DNA of 64,000 nucleotides, taken from the NCBI GenBank assembly GCA_030681515.1, contig JAUXSE010000053.1, positions 62,001 to 126,000 on the forward strand, written 5' to 3'. The DNA comes from Geothrix sp. (lineage in GTDB: Bacteria > Acidobacteriota > Holophagae > Holophagales > Holophagaceae). The notes beneath the pieces were generated by a model. The model was not told the origin of the DNA. It worked only from the letters and a program-made list of their open reading frames with translations, and did no database searches. Made by a program: the position numbers and the translations under genes. The first letter of the stretch is position 1; each line of letters starts with the position of its first letter. Positions 49,866-58,259 of this stretch are shown in pieces.

Positions 49866-50257
49866 TGAGGCGGCCGTTCCGCCCCTGGCTGCGCCCCATC
49901 CTCGTCACGGCGGGCCTTCTCTGCCTGATCCTGGCGGTCCTGGGTGTCTTCCTTCCCCTGCTGCCCGCCACGCCCTTCCTGCTGCTGGCCGCCGCCTGTT
50001 TCGCCCGCTCCTCGGAGCGCCTCCACGCCTGGATGCTGCGGCACCCGCGCTTCGGCCCCATCCTCGGGGACTGGGAATCGCAGGGCGCCATCCGGCCCGG
50101 CGCCAAGCGGGCCGCCACGGTGGCGATCCTGATCAGCGCCGCCCTCACCCTCGCGCTGACGCACATGCCCCGCGTGAGCCAAGCGGCCATGGCCGCCAGC
50201 CTGGTGGGCGTCCTCGCCTTCATCTGGACGCGGCCGGACGGGACGCCGGACGCCTGA
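49865..50257 (+). CDS. DUF454 (YbaN-like) membrane protein
   Basis: A 130-residue inner-membrane protein: a first span PILVTAGLLCLILAVLGVF followed by LPLLPATPFLLLAAACFARSS, the DUF454 hallmark, and two more hydrophobic segments near 85-120. The function of the family is unknown. It is coupled to speD by a one-base overlap (TGATG). Confidence 0.88.
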   Translation: MRRPFRPWLRPILVTAGLLCLILAVLGVFLPLLPATPFLLLAAACFARSSERLHAWMLRHPRFGPILGDWESQGAIRPGAKRAATVAILISAALTLALTHMPRVSQAAMAASLVGVLAFIWTRPDGTPDA

Positions 50258-50265
50258 GGGGCTGC

Positions 50266-50711
50266 TCAGGCAGGTGTCCCCTTCAGGCTGGCCCACAGGT
50301 GGAAGGTGGCGAGGCTGCGATGGGGCGCGAAGGGGGCCATGAGCCGGAGTGTTTCGGGGCCATCCGGGCGCGTGTCGAGTCCGAACCATCGCTGAAGCGC
50401 CAGCGTGAGCCCAGCAGACGCAGGGCGGCATCGCGGGCCCTGGCCATGGCCGCGGGGCCGGTCGGGCCGGTGAGGGACGCCTCGACCGCCTGCTCGCGGA
50501 AGGCCAGGGTGAGGACGGAGGCCCGGCCTTCGCACATGAAGGCCTTGTGCAGACGGCTCCCCTCCACCCGTTCGGAGACGCTCTGGCCATCGCGGCCGTG
50601 GAAGGCCAGGACATCCTGGATACGCAACCCGGCCGGCATCGGCAGGGTGAACCCGGCGGATCCGTGGCTGGCCCCGGCGGCCCTCTCGTCAGGAAGGATG
50701 GGCCTGACCAA
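50266..50711 (-). pseudogene. alkA: Broken AlkA-type DNA-3-methyladenine glycosylase
   Basis: The first about 98 codons (DVLAFHGRDGQSVSERVEG to ARDAALRLLG) match the N-terminal domain of AlkA. A shift of frame near 50400-50420 then opens directly into AlkA's last about 45 residues (LALQRWFGLD, then FAPHRSLATFHLW). The helix-hairpin-helix core with the catalytic Asp, roughly 150 residues, is absent, so an internal deletion that also changed frame is likely. It begins two bases after the methyltransferase stop on the same strand, as in a repair operon. Confidence 0.62.
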
Positions 50712-50712
50712 G

Positions 50713-51237
50713 TCAGTCCCAGACCAGGGGCAGCCTCGGCGGCGGGGGGGCCTTCGGCAGCACGCCTTCGAGGCGGAGGAGGAATTCCTTCATGTCCAGG
50801 CCGCCGCCATAGCCCACGAGGGAGCCGTCCGAACCGATCACGCGATGGCAGGGGATGAGAATGACGATGGGATTGGCGCCGTTGGCCCGGGCCGCGGCCC
50901 GGATGCATTTCTCGTCCCCCAGGCGGCGCGACAGTTCCAGGTACGAAATGGCCTGGCCGTAGGGAATTTTCAGCAGTTCTTTCCAGACCCGCCGCTGGAA
51001 GTCCGTGCCCGCGGCCACCATGGGGATGTTGAAGTCCCGGAGGTTGCCGGAGAAGTAGGATTCCAGCTGCCGCTTGAGATAGGGCAGACTCTTGGGCGCC
51101 GGGCCCGGGGGCGGTACCGGCGGAGCGCCATGGAACCGGACCAGCTGCACCAGCCTCCCCTCGGTATCGAACGCCGCGCCCAGATCCCCCAGGGGCGTGG
51201 CCAGCGGATGGAAGGCGGCAGGCATGCGACCAAGCAT
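50713..51237 (-). CDS. ogt: Methylated-DNA-protein-cysteine methyltransferase
   Basis: Repairs O6-alkylguanine by transfer to Cys. The 174-residue product has a small N-terminal domain and the C-terminal DNA-binding domain with FQRRVWKELLKIPYGQ, the arginine-finger region RAAARANGANP and the active site IPCHRVIGSDGSLVGYGGG (Cys130). ATG 51237 or 51225 could be the start. It lies between a Cys-less homologue upstream and the broken alkA downstream. Confidence 0.93.
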   Translation of the reverse strand: MLGRMPAAFHPLATPLGDLGAAFDTEGRLVQLVRFHGAPPVPPPGPAPKSLPYLKRQLESYFSGNLRDFNIPMVAAGTDFQRRVWKELLKIPYGQAISYLELSRRLGDEKCIRAAARANGANPIVILIPCHRVIGSDGSLVGYGGGLDMKEFLLRLEGVLPKAPPPPRLPLVWD

Positions 51238-51260
51238 GGCAGAATCACTGATTTTTGATA

Positions 51261-51725
51261 TCAGGGCTTCCGCCAGCCCCGACCGGTTTCGAGGTCCCGC
51301 AGCGCCTTCGGGAGGGGGCCCTCCCCCGGCAGGACCACCCGGTGGGCGGGAATCAGAAGCGCGATGGGATTCGCCGCGCAGACCATCACCACCACCTCCT
51401 CGTCGAGCCCCAGCCAGGCGGCGAGGTCGGCGGACGTGCGGATCTGGCCATAGGGGATCGTGCCCACCGCGTCCCAGATCCGGATCTGGGTGTAGGTCCC
51501 CTGCGGATCCAGCGGCACGGTGAAGGTCCGCAGGGTGCCCGCCAGATAGGCCTCCAACTGGCGGTCCAGGAAGCGCTTGGCCTCTCGCTGCTCCTTCGGC
51601 GGCAGGGGACTGGTCTTGCGGGGGTCGAGGCCTTCCAGCACCAGTTCCCGCAGCCGGCCCCGGCCGTCGAAGGCCGCCCGCGCGGGCCCCATCGGGGTAT
51701 TCAGTTCGTAGTGCCAGAGGACCAT
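51261..51725 (-). CDS. Alkyltransferase-like protein without the active Cys
   Basis: A 154-residue homologue of the preceding enzyme with both domains. The active-site motif reads IPAHRV instead of PCHRV (Ala127 for Cys) and the helix before it, VVVMVCAANP, has lost the usual arginine finger. Alkyltransferase-like proteins with PAHR or PWHR bind alkylated guanine and recruit excision repair but cannot transfer the alkyl group. Here the unusual N-terminal domain is kept. Its stop is 23 bases upstream of the intact gene, so they form one operon. Confidence 0.85.
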   Translation of the reverse strand: MVLWHYELNTPMGPARAAFDGRGRLRELVLEGLDPRKTSPLPPKEQREAKRFLDRQLEAYLAGTLRTFTVPLDPQGTYTQIRIWDAVGTIPYGQIRTSADLAAWLGLDEEVVVMVCAANPIALLIPAHRVVLPGEGPLPKALRDLETGRGWRKP

Positions 51726-51786
51726 GGCGTCATGATGGCAGGCCCGCCGGGAGCCTGTGCAGGTATTCGAGCGGTAGACTCATGCC

Positions 51787-52596
51787 ATGGCCGCTGCTCC
51801 CTTCCGCCTATCCATCATTGACTACCTCAACGCCGCGCCCCTGAACCAGGGGTTCAAGCACGGACTGGGCTGGGAGCACTTCCACCTGAAGTTCCACTAC
51901 CCCTCCGCCTGCGCCGACCGCCTGCGGACAGGGGAAGTGGACGCTGGCATCGTCAGCTCCATCGAGTACCTGAGGATCCCCGGCCTCCGCATCGTGCCGG
52001 GCCTGTGCATCGCCTCGCCGAAACGGGTGCGCAGCGTGGTGGTCCTCTCCAAGGTGCCGCCGGAGCAGATCCGCAGCCTGGCCCTGGACACCTCCAGCCG
52101 CACCAGCGTGGTGCTGGCCCAGCTGCTGCTGCGGGGACGCTACGGCGTGAACCCCGCGGTGATGGACATGGGCCCCGACCTGCCCGCCATGCTGGAGGCG
52201 AACGACGCGGCCCTGATGATCGGCGATGCCGCCATGCGCGCCCCGCGCCAGGGACTCTTCGTGCTGGATCTGGCCGAGGAATGGCACGCCTGGACCGGCC
52301 TGCCCTTCGTGTTCGCGCTCTGGATGGTCCGCCAGGAGGCGCCCGACCTGCCCGTTCCCGGCGGCGTGGCGCCCTTCTTCCACAAGAGCCTGGAGATCGG
52401 CCTGGCCCAGCTCCCCGCCATCGTGGAGGAGGCCCGGCGCACCATTGGCTGGACCAAGATCGAGCTGCACGAGTACCTCACGGAGAACATCAGCTACACC
52501 CTGGGCGAGGCCGAACGGGAAAGCCTGGCCCTCTTCTTCGAGAAGGCCGTGCGCCACGGTTTCGCGCCGGAGGAGAAACCGCTCCATTTCCTATGA
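51787..52596 (+). CDS. mqnA: Chorismate dehydratase MqnA (futalosine pathway)
   Basis: Converts chorismate to 3-enolpyruvylbenzoate, the first step of the futalosine route to menaquinone. The 269-residue periplasmic-binding-protein-like fold has IIDYLNAAPLNQGF, EVDAGIVSSIEYLRIPG, LALDTSSRTSVVLAQ and LMIGDAAMRAP. It is cytosolic (no signal peptide). No other mqn gene is in the window. Confidence 0.95.
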   Translation: MAAAPFRLSIIDYLNAAPLNQGFKHGLGWEHFHLKFHYPSACADRLRTGEVDAGIVSSIEYLRIPGLRIVPGLCIASPKRVRSVVVLSKVPPEQIRSLALDTSSRTSVVLAQLLLRGRYGVNPAVMDMGPDLPAMLEANDAALMIGDAAMRAPRQGLFVLDLAEEWHAWTGLPFVFALWMVRQEAPDLPVPGGVAPFFHKSLEIGLAQLPAIVEEARRTIGWTKIELHEYLTENISYTLGEAERESLALFFEKAVRHGFAPEEKPLHFL

Positions 52597-52674
52597 CCGG
52601 CCTGGTGGGATGGGCAAGGCCCCTTCTCCTGGTCCCGATCCTCTGACACCCTGAACCCCTGCCTGGATGCCTCC

Positions 52675-53985
52675 ATGACCGACTTCTCCGCCCTCTTCCA
52701 CGCCCACATCGCCGAACGCCTGCGCACCGCGGCCGAAGCCCTGGCCCAGACGGGCTACGACGCGCTGGTGATCTCCAGCGGCAGGGTCTACACCCATTTC
52801 GCCGATGACCAGGACGCTCCCTTCCATCCCACGCCCCACTTCGCCCACTGGTGCCCCATGGCCGGGCCCCACCACGTGCTGGTGGTGCGTCCCGGCCAGC
52901 GCCCCCGGCTGATCCGCCACGCGCCCGAGGACTTCTGGTACGAACAGGCCCCCCTTGGCCATCCCTTCTGGGCCTCCGCCTTCGAGATCGAGGAGGCCGG
53001 CAATGTGGAGGATGTCTGGAAGCAGCTGGGCACCCTGAGCCGCGCCGCCTACATCGGCAATGAGACCGACCGGGCCGGGACGGCCGGCCTCGACGTGAAC
53101 CCCACCCTGCTGACCGCCCACCTCGACTGGCACCGCACCACCAAGTCCGCCTACGAAGTGGCGTGCGTGGAGGAGGCCACCGTCATCGCCGCCCGGGGCC
53201 ACCACGCCGCCCGGTCCGCCTTCCTGTCCGGAGCCAGCGAACTGGAGATCCACCACGCCTATGTGCAGGCCGCGGGGATCGTGGATCACGAGATGCCCTA
53301 CGGCAGCATTGTGGCCCTCGACGAGAAGGGCGCCATCCTCCACTACGAGGGCAAGCGCGGCGTGAAGCACGGCGCCGTGCTGCTCATGGACGCCGGCGCC
53401 CAGGTGCGCGGCTACGCCGCCGACATCACCCGCACCCTGATCGCGCCCCACTGCGACCGCCGCTTCGCGGCCCTCGTCGCCGGCATGGAGCAGATCGAAC
53501 TGCAACTCTGTGACATGGTGAAGCCGAAGATGCCCTATGGCGATCTCCATCATCAGGGCCACCTGCTCATCGCGGGACTCCTGAATGAGGCCGGCATCCT
53601 GGACGCGACCCCGGAGGAGGCCGTGGAGAAGGGCCTGAGCCGCCCCTTCTTCCCCCATGGGCTGGGACACCACCTGGGCATCCAGGTACATGACGTGGCG
53701 GGCAAGCAGGGATCTCCCGATGGCACGCTCGAACCCCCGCCGCCCCAGCATCCCACCCTGCGCACCACCCGCACCATTGACGCGGGCCAGGTGTTTACCG
53801 TGGAGCCGGGCCTCTACTTCATCCCCATGCTGCTCCGTCCCTTCCGCGAGAACGGGCACGCGGCGAAGTTCAACTGGACACTGATTGACGAATTGACCCC
53901 CTGCGGCGGGATCCGCATCGAGGACAACCTGCTGGTGACCGCCACCGGCCACCGCAACCTCACCCGTCCCCATCTCCCCCACTGA
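52675..53985 (+). CDS. pepQ: Xaa-Pro dipeptidase (PepQ-like, M24B)
   Basis: A 436-residue dimetal peptidase. The creatinase-like N-domain is followed by the pita-bread fold: MPYGSIVALDEKG, metal ligands Asp in LMDAGAQV and AADITRT, His in GLGHHLGIQVHDV, Glu in VFTVEPGLY and Glu in IRIEDN. The MPYG segment resembles PepQ more than PepP. Its last codons are duplicated downstream (54075-54149). Confidence 0.92.
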   Translation: MTDFSALFHAHIAERLRTAAEALAQTGYDALVISSGRVYTHFADDQDAPFHPTPHFAHWCPMAGPHHVLVVRPGQRPRLIRHAPEDFWYEQAPLGHPFWASAFEIEEAGNVEDVWKQLGTLSRAAYIGNETDRAGTAGLDVNPTLLTAHLDWHRTTKSAYEVACVEEATVIAARGHHAARSAFLSGASELEIHHAYVQAAGIVDHEMPYGSIVALDEKGAILHYEGKRGVKHGAVLLMDAGAQVRGYAADITRTLIAPHCDRRFAALVAGMEQIELQLCDMVKPKMPYGDLHHQGHLLIAGLLNEAGILDATPEEAVEKGLSRPFFPHGLGHHLGIQVHDVAGKQGSPDGTLEPPPPQHPTLRTTRTIDAGQVFTVEPGLYFIPMLLRPFRENGHAAKFNWTLIDELTPCGGIRIEDNLLVTATGHRNLTRPHLPH

Positions 53986-54149
53986 GACCATGCGGATCTG
54001 GACTACCCCCCGATCGCACAGCGCCCCGCGCTGTGCTCCCGCTCAGCCTCCGGCATCGCGGAGGGGGCCCCGTTGCATCGAGGACAACCTGCTCGTAACC
54101 GCCACCGGCCACCGCAACCTCACCCGTCCCCATCTCCCCCACTGAGACC
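53915..54149 (+). repeat. 75-bp duplication of the pepQ 3' end around a hairpin insert
   Basis: Bases 53915-53989 (last 23 codons, stop and four more bases) recur at 54075-54149 with two substitutions. The 85-base insert between has a perfect stem GCACAGCGC / GCGCTGTGC (54016-54036). Confidence 0.95.
53990..54145 (+). CDS. Possible 51-residue ORF fused to the duplicated pepQ tail
   Basis: An ATG four bases after the pepQ stop opens a frame across the 85-base insert and into the second pepQ tail copy, in the pepQ frame, ending with the same PHLPH and stop. The first 29 residues are Arg/Pro/Ser-rich (starts MRIWTTPRSHSAP). No ribosome site is evident. It may be chance, or a remnant of the rearrangement that made the duplication. 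Confidence 0.25.
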   Translation: MRIWTTPRSHSAPRCAPAQPPASRRGPRCIEDNLLVTATGHRNLTRPHLPH

Positions 54150-54181
54150 CTTCCCCCGCATGACCCAACCAGGAGCCTCGC

Positions 54182-54511
54182 ATGTCCGACGCCTTCGACC
54201 CCACCCGCGACCACCGCATCACCTGCGAGGAGGCCTCCAGCCTCATCCGGCGCTTCCAGACCAAGGCCAAAAAAGGCGCGCATCGCGCCTCAGCCTTCAA
54301 CCGCGGCGCCTTCGAGCAGCTCCTTGCCCAGGCCGGTGCCGCCGGCATCCGGATCTACCGCGCCCGGCACAAGGATGGGTCGCCCACCATGGTGATGGTG
54401 GCGGTGGATGCCAAGGGCGTGGATATGGATGGCGCGGAGGCGATCTGCATCCAGAACGCCCATGACTGCCCACCTTTCTGCGCAGGATCACGACTCTCGA
54501 AGAATCGCTGA
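54182..54511 (+). CDS. Conserved hypothetical protein
   Basis: A 109-residue soluble protein: HRITCEEASSLIRRFQTKAK, AFNRGAFEQLLAQAGAAGIRI and a TMVMVAVDAKGVDM segment, ending with a CPPFC pair that might bind metal or form a disulfide. I recall similar unnamed proteins in other bacteria but no function. AGGAG lies six bases upstream of the ATG. Confidence 0.7.
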   Translation: MSDAFDPTRDHRITCEEASSLIRRFQTKAKKGAHRASAFNRGAFEQLLAQAGAAGIRIYRARHKDGSPTMVMVAVDAKGVDMDGAEAICIQNAHDCPPFCAGSRLSKNR

Positions 54512-54529
54512 CCCCTCGGGCGGCAGCCA

Positions 54530-55204
54530 ATGGTGCCGAAGTCCGTCTATCACTGGATTCTTGTCTGGGTCATCGATCCATCCATCCTGATTCCATTGAC
54601 GGCCTATGCATGGAGTCGGTTACGGGGGGGGTACCAGCATCCGCAATGGCTGCGCCCTTTTCTCTGGGTGCAGATCCTCGACTTGGCTCAGGGCATCGTC
54701 TTCATCGCTATGGCGCTATCACATCGGAACAACCAATGGTTCCGCCACCTGATACAGCCATTCATCTTCACAGGCCTGTTATGGGTGCTCGCCAAGGCCG
54801 CGCAAGACTCACCCCAACGCAGGCGTATCTACATCTCTTGCGTTGGGGTGGGAATCCTGGCTGCCTTGGCGGGAGTCTTCGTAAACGGGATTCGCTGGCG
54901 AAATGCACTGTTCACGACCACCCAGAGCTTTGTCTTCATGAGTTTAGGAACTTATGAACTCCAGAGACTTTTCACCCAGGAGAACGACGAAATCCTCACC
55001 GACAAACCCGAATTCTGGCTCAACACCGCGATCCTCATCTACGGCTCGGTCACCCTGATCTTCAGCGCCAGTTCAAACTACTTCCTTCGCAACTTGCCGC
55101 CGCACCTGCTTCCCCTGCCCTGGATCATTCACGGATTGATCTTGGTCTTCTATCAACTATTCCTTGCCAAGGTGTTCTTATGCAGGAGGCCCACTTCTTC
55201 CTGA
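54530..55204 (+). CDS. Polytopic membrane protein overlapping a sensor kinase
   Basis: A 224-residue protein with about six hydrophobic segments (near 8-25, 42-62, 73-90, 100-120, 165-185 and 195-217). DNA of this gene is clearly AT-richer than its neighbours, pointing to separate origin. Its 3' end overlaps the histidine kinase start by 25 bases, so it is probably a membrane sensory partner of that kinase. Family not recognised. Confidence 0.75.
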   Translation: MVPKSVYHWILVWVIDPSILIPLTAYAWSRLRGGYQHPQWLRPFLWVQILDLAQGIVFIAMALSHRNNQWFRHLIQPFIFTGLLWVLAKAAQDSPQRRRIYISCVGVGILAALAGVFVNGIRWRNALFTTTQSFVFMSLGTYELQRLFTQENDEILTDKPEFWLNTAILIYGSVTLIFSASSNYFLRNLPPHLLPLPWIIHGLILVFYQLFLAKVFLCRRPTSS

Positions 55205-56019
55205 TCTTCGTGCTCGCCACGATCCTCGTGGCCGCGCTCGCCTGGCTCGCGCTCTTCAGCGTGGTGTCGGCGAAGTCCCGCATCATCCGCGAGCAGCGCC
55301 GGTCCCTGGAGGCGGAGCAGCGCCTTCGCCGCGTCCAGGAGGCCTTCACGGACAACGCGCACCACGAGCTGCGCACCCCCGTGCAGATCCTGTCGGGGCA
55401 CCTGCAGATGCTGCAGGACCTCGACCCCAGGCCCGAGCAGGAGGAGATCCTGTCCCGGGCGCGGGAATCCGCCACCCACCTAGGCCACCTGGTGCAGGGC
55501 CTGCTCGACCTCTCCAGCCTGGCCCAGGGCACCTTCACCACGAGCCCAGCCCTGGCGGACCTGGGCGCGCACCTGGCTGGCCTGGCCCAGCGCTTCGAGG
55601 CCCGTGCCCGGGCCAAGGGACTGGAAGCCCGCGTGGCCCTGGATCCCCTGCCCCAGCCCCTGGTCTGCGACGCGCCCCGGCTTGCCCAGGCCCTGGAGGC
55701 CCTGCTGGACAACGCCCTGGGCTTCACCGAACGCGGTGCCGTGGGTTTCCGCATGACGGCCCGGCCGGAGGGCCGCGCCTGGCACCTGCGCTTCGAGATC
55801 GAGGATCAGGGCCCGGGCCTGCCGCCGGACTGGGAGCGCCTGCTGCGCCCCTTCGAGCAGGAGGAGCGCAGCCTTCGCCGCCGCCGCGGGGGCCTGGGCA
55901 TCGGCCTGCCCCTGGCCGCCGGCATCGTCGAGTTGCTCGGGGGAAGGATGGGCCTGCAACCCCTGGCTGCCGGCACCCTGGCCTGGGTGGAGCTCCGGCT
56001 GGTGGAGACGGAACTCTGA
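55180..56019 (+). CDS. Membrane-anchored sensor histidine kinase
   Basis: A 279-residue kinase with one N-terminal span (FFLIFVLATILVAALAWLAL), a HisKA helix with the phospho-acceptor His62 in AHHELRTPVQIL, and an HATPase domain (ALEALLDNALGF, DQGPGLPP and GLGIGLPLAAGI). No response regulator is adjacent. It overlaps the membrane protein gene by 25 bases. Confidence 0.9.
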   Translation: MQEAHFFLIFVLATILVAALAWLALFSVVSAKSRIIREQRRSLEAEQRLRRVQEAFTDNAHHELRTPVQILSGHLQMLQDLDPRPEQEEILSRARESATHLGHLVQGLLDLSSLAQGTFTTSPALADLGAHLAGLAQRFEARARAKGLEARVALDPLPQPLVCDAPRLAQALEALLDNALGFTERGAVGFRMTARPEGRAWHLRFEIEDQGPGLPPDWERLLRPFEQEERSLRRRRGGLGIGLPLAAGIVELLGGRMGLQPLAAGTLAWVELRLVETEL

Positions 56020-56074
56020 ACGCGAAGAAGGCCCCCGCTTCGCGATATACATAAGGTCATCTCCCGGAGCTGTC

Positions 56075-58237
56075 ATGTCCCTCCGCGCCAACCTGGCCTG
56101 CCTGTTCCTCGCTTCCTGCCTTCTGGGGCAGGGCACGGAACGACTCACCCTCGAAGCCCTCGCCCATCCCACCCTGAAGAAGACCTACGCGGAGATGCCC
56201 GCCACCCGCCTGGACTGGCTGCCGGACGGTGCCCTGGTCCAGACCCGGCGGGAGGGGGACCCGGTGACCCTGCTCCGCGTGGATCCCGTCACGTGGAATT
56301 CGAAGCCCCTGATCGAGGCCGCCCGCCTCCTCTCCGCCCTGGTGGCCGCGGGAGCGCCTGAGACCGCCGCGAAGGCTGCCCTGGGCCGGGCCAGCTTCAC
56401 CTGGAATGAGGGGCGCGGCGCCTTCCTGCTCGACGTGGCTGACGATCTCTTCCTGGTGGACGTGACGACGGCCGCGGCGAAGCGCCTCGCCAGCGGGAAG
56501 CCGGATGAACCCACCTTCAGTCCTGACAGCCGCCAGGTGGCCTATCTGCGCGGGAACGATCTGTACCGGGTGGAGGTGGCCACGGGCAGGGAGACCCGGC
56601 TCACCACCGGCGGCAGCGAGACCGTGTTCAACGGACGCCTGGACTGGGTGTACCAGGAGGAGGTCTTCACGCGAGGCACCTTCAAGGCCTTTTGGTGGTC
56701 ACCGGATTCGAAGCGCCTCGCCTACCTCAGCCTGGATGAAACGAAGGTCCCGGTCTTCACCCTCCTGGACGACCGCTTCCAGCCCCAGAAGACCCTGGCG
56801 GCGCGCTATCCCAAGGCCGGTGATCCCAACCCCATCGCCCGGCTGGGCGTGGTGGACCTGGCGGGGCGCACCACCTGGATGGAGGATCCCTACCCCGGCC
56901 AGGAGACCCTCATCGTGCGCGTGGGCTGGGATCCCGCCGGGCGGCTGCTCGCCAACCATCAGGACCGGATCCAGAGTTGGCTGGACCTCCGCCGCTACGA
57001 AGGCAGCTCCTCCAGCGTGCTCCTCCGCGAGAACGGCCGGGCCTGGCAGGAGATCCTGCCCCTGCCCCACTTCCTGCCGGACGGCGGCTTCCTGTGGGAA
57101 TCCGAACGCAGCGGCCATCGCCATGTCTATCGCCACGGAAAGGACGGGCGCCTGGCCGGAGCCGTCACCACGGGCGCCTGGGATGTGAAGAAGGTTCACG
57201 GCGTGGACGCCCAGGGACGGACCCTGTATTTTGACGCCACGGAACGCAGCCCCATCGGCCTGGATGCCTACCGCATCGGTCTGGACGGCAAGAGCCTCGC
57301 CCGTCTCACGGAAAGGCCCGGCACCCATCGCGTGCGCTTCAACGCCGCCTTCACCGCCTTCCTCGATACCTGGAGCGATATCCGCACGCCGCCCCAGCAG
57401 GCCCTGCACGATGGATCCGGGAAACAGCTCCGCCTCATTGACGCCAATCCCGGCGACAAGCTCAAGGCCCTGAAACTGGGCGAAGTCCGCTTCCAGCAGG
57501 TCAAGACCCGCGACGGCTTCCCCATGGAGACCCTGCTGGTGCTGCCCGTGGACTTCGATCCCGCGAAGCAGTACCCCGTGTTCCAGCACATCTACGGCGG
57601 ACCGGCCACGCCCCTGGTGCGCAACGCCTGGGGCCGCGACATGCTCTGGTTCCAGTTCCTGGCCCAGCAGGGCATCGCGACCTGGATCTGCGACAACCGC
57701 AGCGCCTCCGCCAAGGGCCTGGCCAGCGCCTACGGCATCCACCGCGACCTGGGCGCCCGGGAACTTCAGGATCAGCTGGACGGCCATGTCTGGCTGAAGG
57801 CCCAGGGCTGGGCCGACATGGACCGCCTCTGCCTGGACGGCTGGAGCTACGGCGGCTTCATGGTCACCTACGCCCTCACCCACAGCCGGGCCTGGAAGCT
57901 GGGCATCGCTGGCGCGCCGGTGGTGGACTGGAGCCTCTACGACAGCATCTACACCGAGCGCTACATGGGCCTGCCCTCCGATAACAAGGCCGGGTACGAA
58001 TCCAGCTCCGTGCTGAAGGCGGCCGGCAACCTCTCGGGCAGGCTGCTGCTGCTCCACGGCACCCTGGACGACAATGTGCATCCCCAGAACAGCGTCATGC
58101 TCATGGATGCCCTGCAGAAGGCCGGCCATCCCGTCCAGATCGTGCTGCTGCCGGGCTCGGACCACAGCCCTCGCGCCCCCCAGCACGCCTGGGCGCGCTA
58201 CCAGGCCATGTGGGACTTCATCTCGAAGAACCTGTAG
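56075..58237 (+). CDS. Dipeptidyl-peptidase IV-type serine peptidase (S9B)
   Basis: A 720-residue exported peptidase that releases Xaa-Pro dipeptides. A signal peptide (ACLFLASCLLGQG, possibly lipidated at LASC) precedes an eight-bladed propeller region (WVYQEEVFTRGTFKAFWWSPDS) and the alpha/beta hydrolase with Ser591 in GWSYGG, Asp665 in HGTLDDNVH and His697 in GSDHSP. The double-Glu of DPP IV is seen in VYQEEVF. Together with pepQ and the MFS/POT transporter downstream it suggests growth on peptides. Confidence 0.94.
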   Translation: MSLRANLACLFLASCLLGQGTERLTLEALAHPTLKKTYAEMPATRLDWLPDGALVQTRREGDPVTLLRVDPVTWNSKPLIEAARLLSALVAAGAPETAAKAALGRASFTWNEGRGAFLLDVADDLFLVDVTTAAAKRLASGKPDEPTFSPDSRQVAYLRGNDLYRVEVATGRETRLTTGGSETVFNGRLDWVYQEEVFTRGTFKAFWWSPDSKRLAYLSLDETKVPVFTLLDDRFQPQKTLAARYPKAGDPNPIARLGVVDLAGRTTWMEDPYPGQETLIVRVGWDPAGRLLANHQDRIQSWLDLRRYEGSSSSVLLRENGRAWQEILPLPHFLPDGGFLWESERSGHRHVYRHGKDGRLAGAVTTGAWDVKKVHGVDAQGRTLYFDATERSPIGLDAYRIGLDGKSLARLTERPGTHRVRFNAAFTAFLDTWSDIRTPPQQALHDGSGKQLRLIDANPGDKLKALKLGEVRFQQVKTRDGFPMETLLVLPVDFDPAKQYPVFQHIYGGPATPLVRNAWGRDMLWFQFLAQQGIATWICDNRSASAKGLASAYGIHRDLGARELQDQLDGHVWLKAQGWADMDRLCLDGWSYGGFMVTYALTHSRAWKLGIAGAPVVDWSLYDSIYTERYMGLPSDNKAGYESSSVLKAAGNLSGRLLLLHGTLDDNVHPQNSVMLMDALQKAGHPVQIVLLPGSDHSPRAPQHAWARYQAMWDFISKNL

Positions 58238-58238
58238 G

Positions 58239-58259
58239 GGGTCAGCTGCCGGCTATCAG
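58239..58259. repeat. Three heptamer-like units at the DPP IV/MFS junction
   Basis: GGGTCAG, CTGCCGG and CTATCAG lie at 58239-58245, 58246-58252 and 58253-58259, in phase and with the same consensus as the arrays at 170-197 and 217-258. They overlap the MFS stop codon. Confidence 0.6.
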
